DNA of 64,000 nt from Clostridium pasteurianum DSM 525 = ATCC 6013 (GCF_000807255.1 NZ_CP009268.1:2634384-2698383); one strand, 5' to 3'; positions 1 through 8,799 are shown, numbered from the stretch's first letter. Notes: generated by a model from the letters alone, not told the origin. Translations and numbers: made by a program.

Positions 1-297
1 CTTATTTTGCCCTATAATATTTATAATATTATTATCTACTGTCCCCAATAAAAATAATAATACAAAAGTACTTATGCAATAATATGTTCTCCTAATTTTC
101 ATTCTATTTTCATAAGTTATTGAGGGTTGCATATACCACATTACATTCACAAAAACCAGCAATGAATAACACATAACTATAATATACCAGTTTTCTTTTG
201 CAAATGTGTTCTTAAACTTAATTAAATAAAATGTAATAAGTACAGGAAGCAAATTTATTAAAAGATACATGTGTTTTTTATTTTTCACTTTCACCAC
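1..297 (-). CDS. Partial membrane protein of unknown function (3' end outside window)
   Basis: An open frame on the minus strand runs from an in-frame stop at 301-303 to the left edge without interruption, giving about 99 visible codons. The start is uncertain: GTG at 297, 294 or 288 are all possible, and the one at 288 has a GGTGA sequence just upstream. The product begins with a short basic stretch, then hydrophobic segments at about residues 10-24, 36-52 and 75-90, so it looks like a polytopic membrane protein. I do not recognise the family. It lies beyond the terminator of the tRNA-Leu unit and is probably transcribed separately. Confidence 0.4.
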   Translation of the reverse strand, partial: MVKVKNKKHMYLLINLLPVLITFYLIKFKNTFAKENWYIIVMCYSLLVFVNVMWYMQPSITYENRMKIRRTYYCISTFVLLFLLGTVDNNIINIIGQNK

Positions 298-490
298 ATC
301 CTACACTGACTTAATATATACATTATAATATATTATTTTAAGATTTTGCACAAAATTTTGCTTATCTCTCTTTAATCTTATATATTCAGCAAGTAATTCT
401 CATAAATATTGATATCACTTTATTGACTTGTGAAATTTTTTTAAAGAATTATCTTTAATGGTTTGCTGTATTACTTTTCGAATTAAAGCT

Positions 491-521
491 AACAAAAAAC
501 TACCCATCTTAATGAGTAGTT
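491..521 (-). terminator. Rho-independent terminator after tRNA-Leu
   Basis: On the minus strand, arms AACTACTCAT and ATGGGTAGTT (one G-T pair) enclose a four-base loop and are followed by a run of Ts. It starts six bases after the encoded CCA of the tRNA, so it ends the tRNA transcript. Confidence 0.8.
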
Positions 522-526
522 CCATC

Positions 527-610
527 TGGTGCAGGTGACGGGACTTGAACCCGTACGTCTTCGACACACGCCCCTCAAACGTGCCTGTCTGCCAATTCCA
601 GCACACCTGC
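527..610 (-). tRNA. tRNA-Leu (anticodon GAG), CCA encoded
   Basis: The minus strand gives an 84-base class II tRNA. The acceptor stem GCAGGTG pairs with CACCTGC, followed by discriminator A and an encoded CCA. The anticodon stem CACGT/GCGTG carries the loop TTGAGGG, so the anticodon is GAG, reading CUC/CUU. A long variable arm and the T-arm sequence GGGTTCAAGTCCC are present, as expected for tRNA-Leu. A canonical promoter lies about 300 bases upstream (911-939) and a terminator directly downstream. Between promoter and gene lie two decayed copies of the 5' half of this same tRNA, described separately. Confidence 0.95.
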
Positions 611-836
611 ATAATATTCAATTTTTTATTTTAACGAGGGTTTTTCACAATTTTAACTTCAACTTTGGCACTGACATAACGCCATCCCAAACGTGCCTGT
701 CTGCCAATTCCAGCACACCTGCATAATATTTAAATTTTTATTTTAACGAGGATTTTTTACTATCTTTACTTCAACTTTGGCACTGACATAACGCCATCCC
801 AAAGTAGCCTGTCTGCCAGTTCCAGCACTCTCGCAT
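579..836. repeat. 112-bp tandem repeat carrying the 5' half of tRNA-Leu
   Basis: The 5' half of the tRNA-Leu gene, from acceptor stem to anticodon stem, recurs with a strict 112-bp period: the same GCCTGTCTGCC string sits at 583, 695 and 807. The second copy (691-722) is identical through the 5' half but diverges after the anticodon stem. The third (803-836) has several substitutions, including in the acceptor stem. Both extra copies lack the T-arm and 3' acceptor strand, so neither can be a working tRNA. They lie inside the leader of the real tRNA. The likely origin is unequal recombination in a former tRNA array. Confidence 0.85.
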
Positions 837-910
837 ATTTAATTTTTACTAAAAAACAACTATCTCTATTAAATAAGTATTTTCATATACTGTAAATAAT
901 CACGATATAG

Positions 911-939
911 ATTATATTATATAGATTTGATTTCGTCAA
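911..939 (-). promoter_or_regulatory. Sigma-A promoter of the tRNA-Leu unit
   Basis: Minus strand: -35 TTGACG (934-939), 17-bp spacer, perfect -10 TATAAT (911-916). The transcript would start near 904, run through both decayed tRNA copies and then the intact tRNA-Leu. Confidence 0.8.
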
Positions 940-1009
940 TAGTTTTTTGCATATCTAAAAACATAGTTGTTACTAAAAAACAAATCATATTATATATTTA
1001 AACTAAAGT

Positions 1010-1044
1010 GAGCTTTGATATTGAAATGTAGAATATCAAAGCTC
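1010..1044 (-). terminator. Hairpin terminator after the polA-coaE-transglycosylase unit
   Basis: A 12-bp inverted repeat (GAGCTTTGATAT and ATATCAAAGCTC) with a short loop lies 46 bases after the transglycosylase stop. The T-rich tail is weak, so it may act as a terminator or as a 3' stabilising hairpin. Confidence 0.5.
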
Positions 1045-1089
1045 GGCTTTAAATTATTTACAATATCAATTTAAAAACTTATTTTCAAA

Positions 1090-1644
1090 CTAATTATTAC
1101 TATAAAGCCATCTATATATATTATAGTTCACCCTTATTTTCTTAACATACTTGTCCGTCTCAGGGAAAGGTATATAGTGAATATTTTTTCCATCCTTTGA
1201 GTGATCTTTATTGTTGAGCCAAGATCTAACATTACCTCTTCCACCATTATAGGCAGCAGATACCAAGTCCCAGTTGTTAAACTCCTGTCTAAGATTATCC
1301 AGATACCAGCATCCCATTCTTATACTGTATTCGGGATCATATAACTTATCAGCACTGAAGCCCTTAAGTCCCATTTTTTCTGCGGCCCATTGCCCTGTTT
1401 CTTCAGTTATCTGCATTATTCCATAGGCATTTTTATTAGATTTAGCTTCTGGATTAAAATTACTTTCTGTTTTTGCAATAGCAGCTACATAGTAGGGACT
1501 CAAATTATATTTACTTGAATATTCATATATATATTTAGAATATTTCATAGGATAATAATGTTTTCCTATTGTTTTTACATTTAATGCTGCAACTATTACT
1601 ATAACCACTATAACAAAAATGAATAGTAAACTTTTTCCTTTCAT
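1090..1644 (-). CDS. Membrane-anchored lytic transglycosylase (SLT domain)
   Basis: This 184-residue protein has an N-terminal membrane anchor (about 5-22) and a goose-lysozyme-like SLT domain (about 35-165). The hallmark motifs are AKTESNF with the catalytic Glu at position 60, AYGIMQIT at 73-80, and the AAYNGG motif near 130. The family cleaves peptidoglycan between MurNAc and GlcNAc, leaving 1,6-anhydroMurNAc. The domain would act outside the membrane. It has a GGAGG ribosome binding site and follows coaE by 8 bp, so it is the last gene of a polA-coaE-transglycosylase operon. Confidence 0.9.
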   Translation of the reverse strand: MKGKSLLFIFVIVVIVIVAALNVKTIGKHYYPMKYSKYIYEYSSKYNLSPYYVAAIAKTESNFNPEAKSNKNAYGIMQITEETGQWAAEKMGLKGFSADKLYDPEYSIRMGCWYLDNLRQEFNNWDLVSAAYNGGRGNVRSWLNNKDHSKDGKNIHYIPFPETDKYVKKIRVNYNIYRWLYSNN

Positions 1645-1652
1645 TGTTCCTC

Positions 1653-2249
1653 CTACAATATATTTATAGATGTCAATAGTTTTTCAACTTGACTTTCAGT
1701 ATAGTCTATACTTACACTGGTATCTATTATAACATCTACATATTTTTTCTTTTCTTCCAAGGGCATCTGAGCATTTATTCTGTTGATTACCTGCTGAAGG
1801 TTCATTTTATCTCTTTCCATAACTCTTTTTATTTGTGTTTCTCTATCAACCCAAGCTAGAATATTCAAATCCATATCATTATTTATTCCCGTTTCAATTA
1901 GTATTGGAGCATCAAGGACACAAATATTTTCCTTTAAATCCTCATATAGTTTAATATGCTTGAATATGTCCTTTTTAATATAGGGCATTATTATTTCCTC
2001 TAATTTTTTTCTTCTAGCATAGGAGGCAAATACATAATCTCCAAGCTTTCTTCTTAAAAGTTTTCCATCTCCATCAAAAAATTCTATTCCAAATTCCTGT
2101 TTTATTTCTGATAGTAATTCAGGATAAATATTTAAAACTTCTCTTGAAATAACATCTGCATCTATAACAGGAATAGATCTCTCTTTAAACATCCTAGCTA
2201 CAGTACTCTTTCCACTTCCAATTCCACCTGTGAGTCCCACCTTTAACAT
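1653..2249 (-). CDS. coaE: Dephospho-CoA kinase
   Basis: The protein phosphorylates the 3'-OH of dephospho-CoA, the last step of CoA synthesis, in the cytoplasm. The P-loop GGIGSGKST is at about residues 7-15, followed by the VIDADVISRE segment and VLDAPILIETG, all typical of CoaE. At about 198 residues it is full length. I chose the ATG at 2249 because GGGGA lies six bases upstream; an ATG two codons earlier is also open. It sits between polA (22-bp gap) and the transglycosylase, and the polA-coaE order is common in Firmicutes. Confidence 0.95.
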   Translation of the reverse strand: MLKVGLTGGIGSGKSTVARMFKERSIPVIDADVISREVLNIYPELLSEIKQEFGIEFFDGDGKLLRRKLGDYVFASYARRKKLEEIIMPYIKKDIFKHIKLYEDLKENICVLDAPILIETGINNDMDLNILAWVDRETQIKRVMERDKMNLQQVINRINAQMPLEEKKKYVDVIIDTSVSIDYTESQVEKLLTSINIL

Positions 2250-2270
2250 AATCATTCCCCAATTCTTTAT

Positions 2271-4895
2271 TTATTTTGCTTCATACCAAGTTTCCCCTAT
2301 ATTTATATCAACTTCTAATGGAACCTTTAGTTCAATTGCATTCTCCATTTCTTCTTTAACTAATTTTTTCACAACCTCAATCTCATCCTTATATACATTT
2401 AAAATCAGTTCATCATGAACCTGAAGTATAATAGTACTCTTTAAATTTTCTTCTTTAAGTTTGTTATATACCTTTACCATAGCTAACTTAATTATATCTG
2501 CTGCACTTCCCTGTATTGGAGTATTCATGGCCAGTCTTTCTCCAAAAGATGCTACCATTTTATTTCTGGCCTTTATTTCAGGTATATATCTTCTCCTATT
2601 TAATATAGTGGTAACATATAAATCTTCCTTTGCCTTAATTACAATATCCTCAAGGTATTTTTTTACATTAGGATATCTTTCAAAATAAGTATCTATATAT
2701 TCCTTTGCCTTACTTTTTGGTATTTTAAGATCCTGTGCAAGACTGAAATCCCCTATACCATAAACTATACCAAAATTAACTGCCTTTGCATTACTTCTCA
2801 TAAGAGGTGTAACCTGATCAATTGGCACATTAAATACTTCTGAAGCAGTCTTTGTATGTATATCACTGTGATGTTTAAAGGCATTTATTAAATTTTCATC
2901 ATTGGCAATATGGGCAAGAACTCTTAATTCTATCTGTGAATAATCTCCAGATAAGATTACACATTCAGAATCATCAGGTATAAATACCTTTCTTATCTCT
3001 CTTCCCATTTCGTGCTTTATAGGTATATTTTGGAGATTAGGTTCCGTACTTGAAAGTCTTCCTGTAGTGGTAACCGTCTGATTGAAACTTGAATGTATTC
3101 TATCATCAGAATCAATAACAGTTTTAAGGCCCTCCACATAAGTGGAATACAATTTTGTAAGCTGCCTATAATAAGTTATATTATCTATTATAGGATGCTT
3201 ATCTCTTAATTTCTCAAGTACCTCTGCATTAGTGGAATATCCTGTCTTTGTCTTCTTGATTACAGGCAAATCAAGCTTTTCAAATAGAATTTTACCTAGC
3301 TGTTTTGGCGAACTTATATTAAATTCTTCCCCAGACAGACTGTAAATTTCCTCTTTAGTCTCCTGTATTTTTTCACTAAATTTCTCTCCTAGTTCATTGA
3401 GCTTTAATTTATCAATTTTAAAACCTCTTGCTTCCATAGATGATAGCACTTCTATTAAAGGTTTTTCTACATTGTAAAATAACTCCTCCATATTTAATAA
3501 CTTTATCTTTTCACTTAAATCTTCGTAGATAGGCTTTAAATATTGGATTTCTTTTACTCTAAGAAGTTCATCTTCATCTTTTATATCTATATTTAAATTA
3601 TCTCTTATTAGTCCATTAAGTCCATATTCACTTTGGGCTGGATCAATGAGATAAGCAGCTATCTTTGTATCAAAAATCAATCCTTTTAGTGAAACATTTA
3701 TTTTTGCCAATATAGTATAAGGTATTTTTGAATCATGAATGACTTTTTCTATATTTTCATCTTCAAAAATTTTTTTCAAAACACCTATTAATTCTTCCGA
3801 ATCACTGTTAAAAATTTCAGCATAATCAATTATATAATTTCTATCCCCTGTATTTAAATATATTTTCTTTATACTGCTCTTAGAATAAATTTGCTCATCT
3901 TCATTTTCAAATAAAATATACAATATATCCTTTATTGAATTTGCTGCTTCTTTAAGTTTTTCTATAGTATCTATAAGTTTATATTCTACTTTTATATCCT
4001 CTAAAGATTCCTGCCCATCTTCCTTAGAGGAAACTGGAATCTTATTCATGAGACTTTTAAATTCAAGCTTCACAAACATTTTCCTTACAGCTTCTACATC
4101 GAATTTCTCCTTGGATTTTATGTCTTCTAAATCTATCTCTATTGGAACATCCGTTACTATAGTAGCAAGCTTTTTACTAAATACCGCCTGCTCTCTATAC
4201 TCCTTAAGGTTTTCTTTGATCTTTTTACCACTTAAATTATCTATATTCATAAGAACATTTTCAATGCTGCCATATTCCTTTATAAGCTTAAGTGCTGTCT
4301 TTTCTCCAATACCAGGTACTCCTGGAATATTATCCGAACTATCTCCCATAAGACCTTTCACATCTATAAACTGTTTTGGAGTAACTCCATAATCCATAAG
4401 CATTCTATCTTTATCATAAATTTCTTTTTCTGTCATTCCCTTTTTATTTATGACTATCTTTACATTATCCTCTGCCAGTTGAAGAGCATCTTTATCCCCT
4501 GTAACTATATAAACTTCTATCCCCTGATTTCTGGAGAAAGAAGCAAGAGTTCCTATTAAATCGTCTGCCTCAAAGCCTTCTATTTCAAATATGTTTATAG
4601 CAAGCTTTTCTAAAAGTTCCTTTACTACTGGAAACTGTTCTGAAAGTTCTGGAGGCATTTTCTTTCTGCCAGCCTTATAATCTTTATAATCCTTATGCCT
4701 AAAAGTAGGTGCCTTTTTATCAAAAGTTGTAACTATATAATTAGGTTTAAGTTCTTCCCTCATTTTAAACAGCATATTTATAAATCCATAAATAGCATTA
4801 GTATTTAAACCTTCTGAATTATTTAAGGCAGGTATTGCATAGAAAGCTCTATTCATAAGACTATTGCCATCTAATATAAGCAATCTTTCCATCAT
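2271..4895 (-). CDS. polA: DNA polymerase I
   Basis: At 874 residues this is full-length Pol I. The N-terminal 5' nuclease domain (about 1-290) has LLILDGNSLMNRAF and the acidic cluster around GFEADDLIGT. The central 3'-5' exonuclease-like domain (about 300-480) lacks the catalytic DxE; the matching segment reads YILFENEDEQ, so proofreading is probably absent, as in other Firmicute enzymes. The polymerase domain has motif A SGDYSQIELR, motif B RSNAKAVNFGIVYG and motif C QVHDELI. Its roles are Okazaki-fragment maturation and repair synthesis. It is the first gene of the polA-coaE-transglycosylase unit. Confidence 0.97.
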   Translation of the reverse strand: MMERLLILDGNSLMNRAFYAIPALNNSEGLNTNAIYGFINMLFKMREELKPNYIVTTFDKKAPTFRHKDYKDYKAGRKKMPPELSEQFPVVKELLEKLAINIFEIEGFEADDLIGTLASFSRNQGIEVYIVTGDKDALQLAEDNVKIVINKKGMTEKEIYDKDRMLMDYGVTPKQFIDVKGLMGDSSDNIPGVPGIGEKTALKLIKEYGSIENVLMNIDNLSGKKIKENLKEYREQAVFSKKLATIVTDVPIEIDLEDIKSKEKFDVEAVRKMFVKLEFKSLMNKIPVSSKEDGQESLEDIKVEYKLIDTIEKLKEAANSIKDILYILFENEDEQIYSKSSIKKIYLNTGDRNYIIDYAEIFNSDSEELIGVLKKIFEDENIEKVIHDSKIPYTILAKINVSLKGLIFDTKIAAYLIDPAQSEYGLNGLIRDNLNIDIKDEDELLRVKEIQYLKPIYEDLSEKIKLLNMEELFYNVEKPLIEVLSSMEARGFKIDKLKLNELGEKFSEKIQETKEEIYSLSGEEFNISSPKQLGKILFEKLDLPVIKKTKTGYSTNAEVLEKLRDKHPIIDNITYYRQLTKLYSTYVEGLKTVIDSDDRIHSSFNQTVTTTGRLSSTEPNLQNIPIKHEMGREIRKVFIPDDSECVILSGDYSQIELRVLAHIANDENLINAFKHHSDIHTKTASEVFNVPIDQVTPLMRSNAKAVNFGIVYGIGDFSLAQDLKIPKSKAKEYIDTYFERYPNVKKYLEDIVIKAKEDLYVTTILNRRRYIPEIKARNKMVASFGERLAMNTPIQGSAADIIKLAMVKVYNKLKEENLKSTIILQVHDELILNVYKDEIEVVKKLVKEEMENAIELKVPLEVDINIGETWYEAK

Positions 4896-5146
4896 CTAAT
4901 CACTTCTCCATTCTCGGACTTTCTTTGTTAAAATCTTCATCTCATCATTATCACTAGGACTTTTAAAGTTTTATATTAAAAATACTGCTAAGAGTATATT
5001 TCCCTAATATATTAATTTTAAAGTTATAAACTAAAATATATATTACCACATTTATTATCACATAACAAAACTATTAATAACTAGATAATTAAATGTAAAT
5101 ATATTGTAAAAATTTCACTTCATATCTATTTTATAAATTAGATATA

Positions 5147-5176
5147 TTTACTATAATACTTATTATAGACTATAAT
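5147..5176 (+). promoter_or_regulatory. Putative promoter of the gene at 5213
   Basis: The -35-like TTTACT (5147-5152), an 18-bp spacer and a perfect -10 TATAAT (5171-5176) lie about 30 bases before the start. The rest of 4896-5146 is AT-rich, and I see no gene or structure in it. Confidence 0.4.
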
Positions 5177-5212
5177 ACAATAAATAAAAACTTAGAAATT
5201 GAGGTGTTTTAC

Positions 5213-5848
5213 TTGATAAAGGATGACTATAATTCAAAAATATCCAAAGAATTTCTTTCTGTAATAAAACAAATAAAGAATGTTAAAAATTTAAGATTAG
5301 AAGCTTTTACCTTAATTGATAAAGCCTTCAAAAGATTTCTCGGTTTCAGTTCCAGCTTTGTAAATTCTGTTTCTGAAAAAGATCTCTTAAATCTTATGAA
5401 AAAAGGCGATAAAATTCAAGGTATACAATGTGCCATTGCAGCAGTATTTCTATTTGAAGAAGGAAATATCTTTTATGAAGAAGGAAACTATAATGAAGCA
5501 TATTTTAGATATTCAAAGGCTTTTAGTTTAATTTATACTATATTTTCCTTGGAACTTGAATGTGAATTAGAAGGTTATAAAGAACTTTCACAAGAAATTG
5601 CCAATGCTATGGAAAAGTTTGAAATTACTTCAGAGGATCAAGAAAAGCTATTTTATTTTTATAAATCACTGGGTGTATTCTCTAAAGCGGAGGACTATCT
5701 TTATGATCTTATAAAAGATCCTCAAAAAAAAGATTTTACAGAAAATAATCTTAAAGAATTTTACAGTGATCTTCTAAAAAAAAGTGATGAAGATCTAATA
5801 AAAGGTAATCTACCAAGAAATGAGATTTTAGAAGCTCTCAGAGCTTAG
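5213..5848 (+). CDS. Conserved hypothetical helical protein
   Basis: I do not recognise this family. The predicted protein has about 211 residues, is soluble and is rich in Lys, Glu, Leu and Phe. A YNEAYFRYSKAF segment near residue 105 resembles one tetratricopeptide-type helix pair, but there is no clear repeat series. There is no signal peptide or membrane segment. I place the start at TTG 5213, because GAGGTG (5201-5206) lies six bases upstream; the GTG inside that motif would leave no room for a ribosome binding site. It is a single-gene unit with its own candidate promoter and a strong terminator at 5858. Confidence 0.65.
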   Translation: MIKDDYNSKISKEFLSVIKQIKNVKNLRLEAFTLIDKAFKRFLGFSSSFVNSVSEKDLLNLMKKGDKIQGIQCAIAAVFLFEEGNIFYEEGNYNEAYFRYSKAFSLIYTIFSLELECELEGYKELSQEIANAMEKFEITSEDQEKLFYFYKSLGVFSKAEDYLYDLIKDPQKKDFTENNLKEFYSDLLKKSDEDLIKGNLPRNEILEALRA

Positions 5849-5857
5849 GCACATTCA

Positions 5858-5896
5858 AATAAATAGCTAGTCAGTATGCTAGCCTATTTATTTTCA
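5858..5896 (+). terminator. Terminator after the gene at 5213
   Basis: The inverted repeat AATAAATAGCTAG / CTAGCCTATTTATT has a short loop, ends in a T-rich tract and lies 10 bases after the stop. Confidence 0.65.
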
Positions 5897-5974
5897 TATA
5901 CCTTATTAAATAAATTATTATTTTTAATTTGTAATTTAATATCTAAACAATTTTATGAATGGGGATGACTATTT

Positions 5975-6607
5975 ATGTTTACATTGAGCTGTGAATTCAA
6001 AGATAATATACCTGTTTTTCATTGCGATACCTGTGGAAATTGTAAAAATTTTATAGAATCTACTTCTTATATAGGTATAAATAGAGGCTGCTGTTGGTAT
6101 TTTCCCAAGTATACCCTTATGGATATTAAAAATATAATAAACATAGGTAAAATAGATTTTATTTATTCACTTATAAAAAATGCAAATTCAAAAATATCTC
6201 AATACTTTATAGAAGTACAGGGTTTTTACAATAGTATTAAACATAAAGTATATTGTAAAAACAATAATCCTCAATTAGACTTTGACTCTAAATTATTCTT
6301 TAGAGTTTGTCCTTTTGTTGGCAAAAAAGGATGTACTATAGATTTTCAATTAAGACCTCACCCTTGTAACTTATACCTTTGCAGAGAAATTATAAAAAAA
6401 TCTGGTGAATCCTATAAAAAATATTCTAGAGAGAGAAAAGACTATTACTCCTACTGTAACTATTTCAATAATAGTTTAAAGTATGAATTTATGGATAAAG
6501 ATATTCATTTTTTTAAAGATTTTTCAAAATCCTTAAAAATTATCAAAGCTTTTAACATACCTGCTTATGAACCAATTAAACTTCCTAAAATAAAAGGAAC
6601 CCTTTAA
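5975..6607 (+). CDS. YkgJ-type cysteine-cluster protein (putative metal binding)
   Basis: This 210-residue cytoplasmic protein has the arrangement of the zinc/iron-chelating UPF0153/YkgJ group. An N-terminal cluster HCDTCGNCKNF is followed by GCCWYFP, a middle CPFVGKKGCTI and then HPCNLYLC. The spaced cysteines suggest a bound metal or iron-sulfur cluster; the biochemical role of the family is not established. It begins at an ATG behind GGGATGA. It stands alone, with a strong hairpin downstream and no functionally linked neighbour. Confidence 0.75.
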   Translation: MFTLSCEFKDNIPVFHCDTCGNCKNFIESTSYIGINRGCCWYFPKYTLMDIKNIINIGKIDFIYSLIKNANSKISQYFIEVQGFYNSIKHKVYCKNNNPQLDFDSKLFFRVCPFVGKKGCTIDFQLRPHPCNLYLCREIIKKSGESYKKYSRERKDYYSYCNYFNNSLKYEFMDKDIHFFKDFSKSLKIIKAFNIPAYEPIKLPKIKGTL

Positions 6608-6650
6608 AAACCTACTTATCTAATTGTTGTTTTTAATAACAAAATAACCA

Positions 6651-6699
6651 AAAGCTGTCTTATAATACATATATCATGTATACAATTATGAGACAGCTC
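6651..6699 (+). terminator. Terminator hairpin after the cysteine-cluster gene
   Basis: Arms AGCTGTCTTATAAT and ATTATGAGACAGCT form a stem with one G-T pair. The tail is only moderately T-rich (CCACTTTTATA). Confidence 0.55.
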
Positions 6700-6792
6700 C
6701 ACTTTTATATATTTGATTGCTTTAATTTACTAAATAAAGCTTTATTTTAAAATTTTTTATATTGAATTAATCTATGCATAAATATAAATAAA

Positions 6793-6921
6793 TTGAAGCA
6801 AGTTCTTAATTCAGGTGGAGATTCTTTTACCCCATCTAAATTTTAGAACTGCAAATGCATGGCTTACTTGGCGTTGAACTCCCACTCGAAGAAGGGGGAG
6901 ACTTACGCCAAGTTAGTCAGG
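6793..6921 (+). repeat. Structured intergenic repeat, copy A
   Basis: This 129-bp sequence is nearly identical to 48311-48440. It folds into two long hairpins. The first has arms AGTTCTTAATTCAGGTGG and CCATCTAAATTTTAGAACT around a loop containing TTCTTTTAC. The second has outer arms ACTTGGCGT / ACGCCAAGT and a C-rich/G-rich inner stem. No coding frame is visible. It runs up to the stop codon of the convergent gene at 6922. It could be a small structured RNA or a non-autonomous mobile element; the sequence alone does not decide. Confidence 0.7.
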
Positions 6922-7821
6922 TTAAATTTCTTTAATCTCATTCTTTAAACTTCCTATTTTTTCAATGAAACATTCTACTACATCGCCATCCTTCAGTACT
7001 TTTACAGGATCAAATCCCATTCCCACTCCACTAGGCGTACCTGTTGCTATTATATCTCCAGCTTTTAAGGTTATTCCCTTTGATAGATCACTTATAATGT
7101 AGGGTATATCAAATATAAGCTTTTTAGTATTTGAATTCTGCCTTAATTCACCATTAACCTTAGAACCTATATTTAATTCTACTGGAAAGGGTATTTCATT
7201 TTTATGAACGATAACAGGGCCCATAGGACAAAAGGTATCCAAGCTCTTACCTTTAAACCACTGAGTATGTTTCCCCTGAAGATCTCTTGCAGAAACATCA
7301 TTAATTATGGTATAACCGAATATATAATCTTCTGCATTTTCTTCTTTTATATTTGATCCATCCTTTCCTATTATAACTGCCAGTTCAGATTCATAATCTA
7401 CTTGCTGTGTAACCTTTGTAGAAAATTTTATACTATCCTCTTGTCCTATAGCTGGGGATGCAATCTTAGTAAAATATATAGGATTTTCTGGAATATCTGT
7501 ACCAGTTATCCTGGTTATTTTTACCTCTCTTGCATGTTCTGCATAATTTTTTCCAAGGCAAAAAACGTTTCTTTCAGGATAAGGGATAGGTGCAGATACT
7601 TTAACTCTATCTACAGAAAATTCTTCTAAATTATCTCTATTTAAAAATTCTTCTATTTGATTTAATTTATTCTTATTTGAATACTTTATAAACTCCATCA
7701 TAGTTTCAGGTGGATTTTCTTCCCCTATATTTTTAAATATGTAGCTAAAATCTATGATATAGTTATCTTTTAATACTCCTATACTTTCTCTATCTTCCTT
7801 TACATAAGTAATAAATTTCAT
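6922..7821 (-). CDS. Fumarylacetoacetate hydrolase family protein
   Basis: This 299-residue protein has the C-terminal FAH fold (about 85-299). Characteristic motifs are FCLGKNYAEHAREV, the metal-ligand region DYESELAVIIG, NDVSARDLQ, and GDIIATGTPSGVGMGF. Members act on acylpyruvates, 2-hydroxyhepta-2,4-diene-1,7-dioate or oxaloacetate tautomers with Mg or Mn; the substrate here cannot be fixed. The N-terminal 80 residues are the usual extra domain of this subgroup. I use the ATG at 7821, which has AGGGGGAG at the right distance, rather than an upstream in-frame start. It is monocistronic, with no pathway genes nearby. Confidence 0.85.
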   Translation of the reverse strand: MKFITYVKEDRESIGVLKDNYIIDFSYIFKNIGEENPPETMMEFIKYSNKNKLNQIEEFLNRDNLEEFSVDRVKVSAPIPYPERNVFCLGKNYAEHAREVKITRITGTDIPENPIYFTKIASPAIGQEDSIKFSTKVTQQVDYESELAVIIGKDGSNIKEENAEDYIFGYTIINDVSARDLQGKHTQWFKGKSLDTFCPMGPVIVHKNEIPFPVELNIGSKVNGELRQNSNTKKLIFDIPYIISDLSKGITLKAGDIIATGTPSGVGMGFDPVKVLKDGDVVECFIEKIGSLKNEIKEI

Positions 7822-7946
7822 TTTATCTCCCCCTCTAACGATCAATTCTTAAGTATATTCCAACAATATAAATTTCCAATTATATAACGCTTTAAAAACA
7901 GCACCAATTATATAATAAAAATTTTTCAATCTAGTCCATCATACTC

Positions 7947-8300
7947 TTATAAATTACCTATACCATATCCCATAGAATATCCTACTATTCCTATTATAAT
8001 AGAAATGCCTATATAAAATACAGCATTTAATTTTCTATTATTCTTAAAAAGTGAGAATCCTTCATACATAAAAGTAGAAAAGGTAGTATAAGCTCCTAGA
8101 AATCCATCTCCAATAAAACTATAAATAGAATTATCGGAATTTATTGAAGTAAGTAGTCCCAATAAAAAAGCACCTGTAATATTTATAATAAAAGTCCCTA
8201 TAGGGAAAGTACTCTTAGTTTTTAAAATTATGATTTTGCCTAATTTATATCTGGATAAGCTTCCTAAAATGCCACCTATCCCTACCAGCATATATTCCAT
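7947..8300 (-). CDS. crcB: Fluoride channel, Fluc/CrcB subunit
   Basis: At 117 residues and four membrane segments it matches the CrcB/Fluc family, which exports fluoride passively through a dual-topology dimer. The family motifs GGILGSLSRY (N-terminus), GTFIINITGAFLLG and the central GAYTTFSTFMYE are all present. It has an AGGAGG site before its ATG. A second crcB lies 62 bp upstream in the same direction, which suggests a heterodimer of two oppositely inserted subunits. Both follow a fluoride riboswitch. Confidence 0.93.
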   Translation of the reverse strand: MEYMLVGIGGILGSLSRYKLGKIIILKTKSTFPIGTFIINITGAFLLGLLTSINSDNSIYSFIGDGFLGAYTTFSTFMYEGFSLFKNNRKLNAVFYIGISIIIGIVGYSMGYGIGNL

Positions 8301-8362
8301 ATTTATCCTCCTGATGATTTTATTTTAACATAATACCTTTAAATATTATCAATAAATACTAT

Positions 8363-8776
8363 TTACATCTTTAGATTGTACTTCTTTTGACTTAACTTTT
8401 TTAATATAAATTTTGATAGTATGGTAGCAGCACATATACTTAAAACACTTAAAAATAAGGATAAAAAAATATACATAAAAGCAGAGTAATATTCTCTCTT
8501 TAATATTAAATTAAATTCCTCTTTGCACAGTGAAGAAAAAGTAGTATAGGTTCCTAAAAGTCCAGTAGTAATACCTAATTTTAATTTTTCTTTTATATTA
8601 TATCCCTCCATTATTAAGGTAAATATAAATGCTAAAAAGAAACTTCCAGTTATATTAATAATTAGTGTGTTTACAGGTATTTGCCCATTATAGTTTTCAA
8701 ACTTTATATTTTTTACATAAAATCTAAGTATTGCTCCCAAAAATCCAAAGGCACCAATATACATATATTTTTTCAA
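8363..8776 (-). CDS. crcB: Fluoride channel, second Fluc/CrcB subunit
   Basis: This 137-residue protein has four predicted membrane helices and the motifs GAFGFLGAILRFY, NTLIINITGSFFLAF and GTYTTFSSLCKE. It is the promoter-proximal member of the crcB pair. The start is TTG at 8776 behind AGGAGGAG. The C-terminus is longer and more basic than in its partner. Its transcript begins in a fluoride riboswitch, so expression should rise when fluoride enters the cell. Confidence 0.93.
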   Translation of the reverse strand: MKKYMYIGAFGFLGAILRFYVKNIKFENYNGQIPVNTLIINITGSFFLAFIFTLIMEGYNIKEKLKLGITTGLLGTYTTFSSLCKEEFNLILKREYYSAFMYIFLSLFLSVLSICAATILSKFILKKLSQKKYNLKM

Positions 8777-8799
8777 ATTAAACTCCTCCTATTAAATGC

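Noticed and set aside
529-726. Open frame of 65 codons on the plus strand over the tRNA-Leu region
   Set aside because: It is the complement of the tRNA-Leu gene and its decayed copies; there is no ribosome site.
579-836. Tandem tRNA half copies as attachment-site remnants of an integrated element
   Set aside because: Element attachment sites usually duplicate the 3' end of a tRNA; here the 5' half is repeated, with an exact 112-bp period and no integrase nearby.
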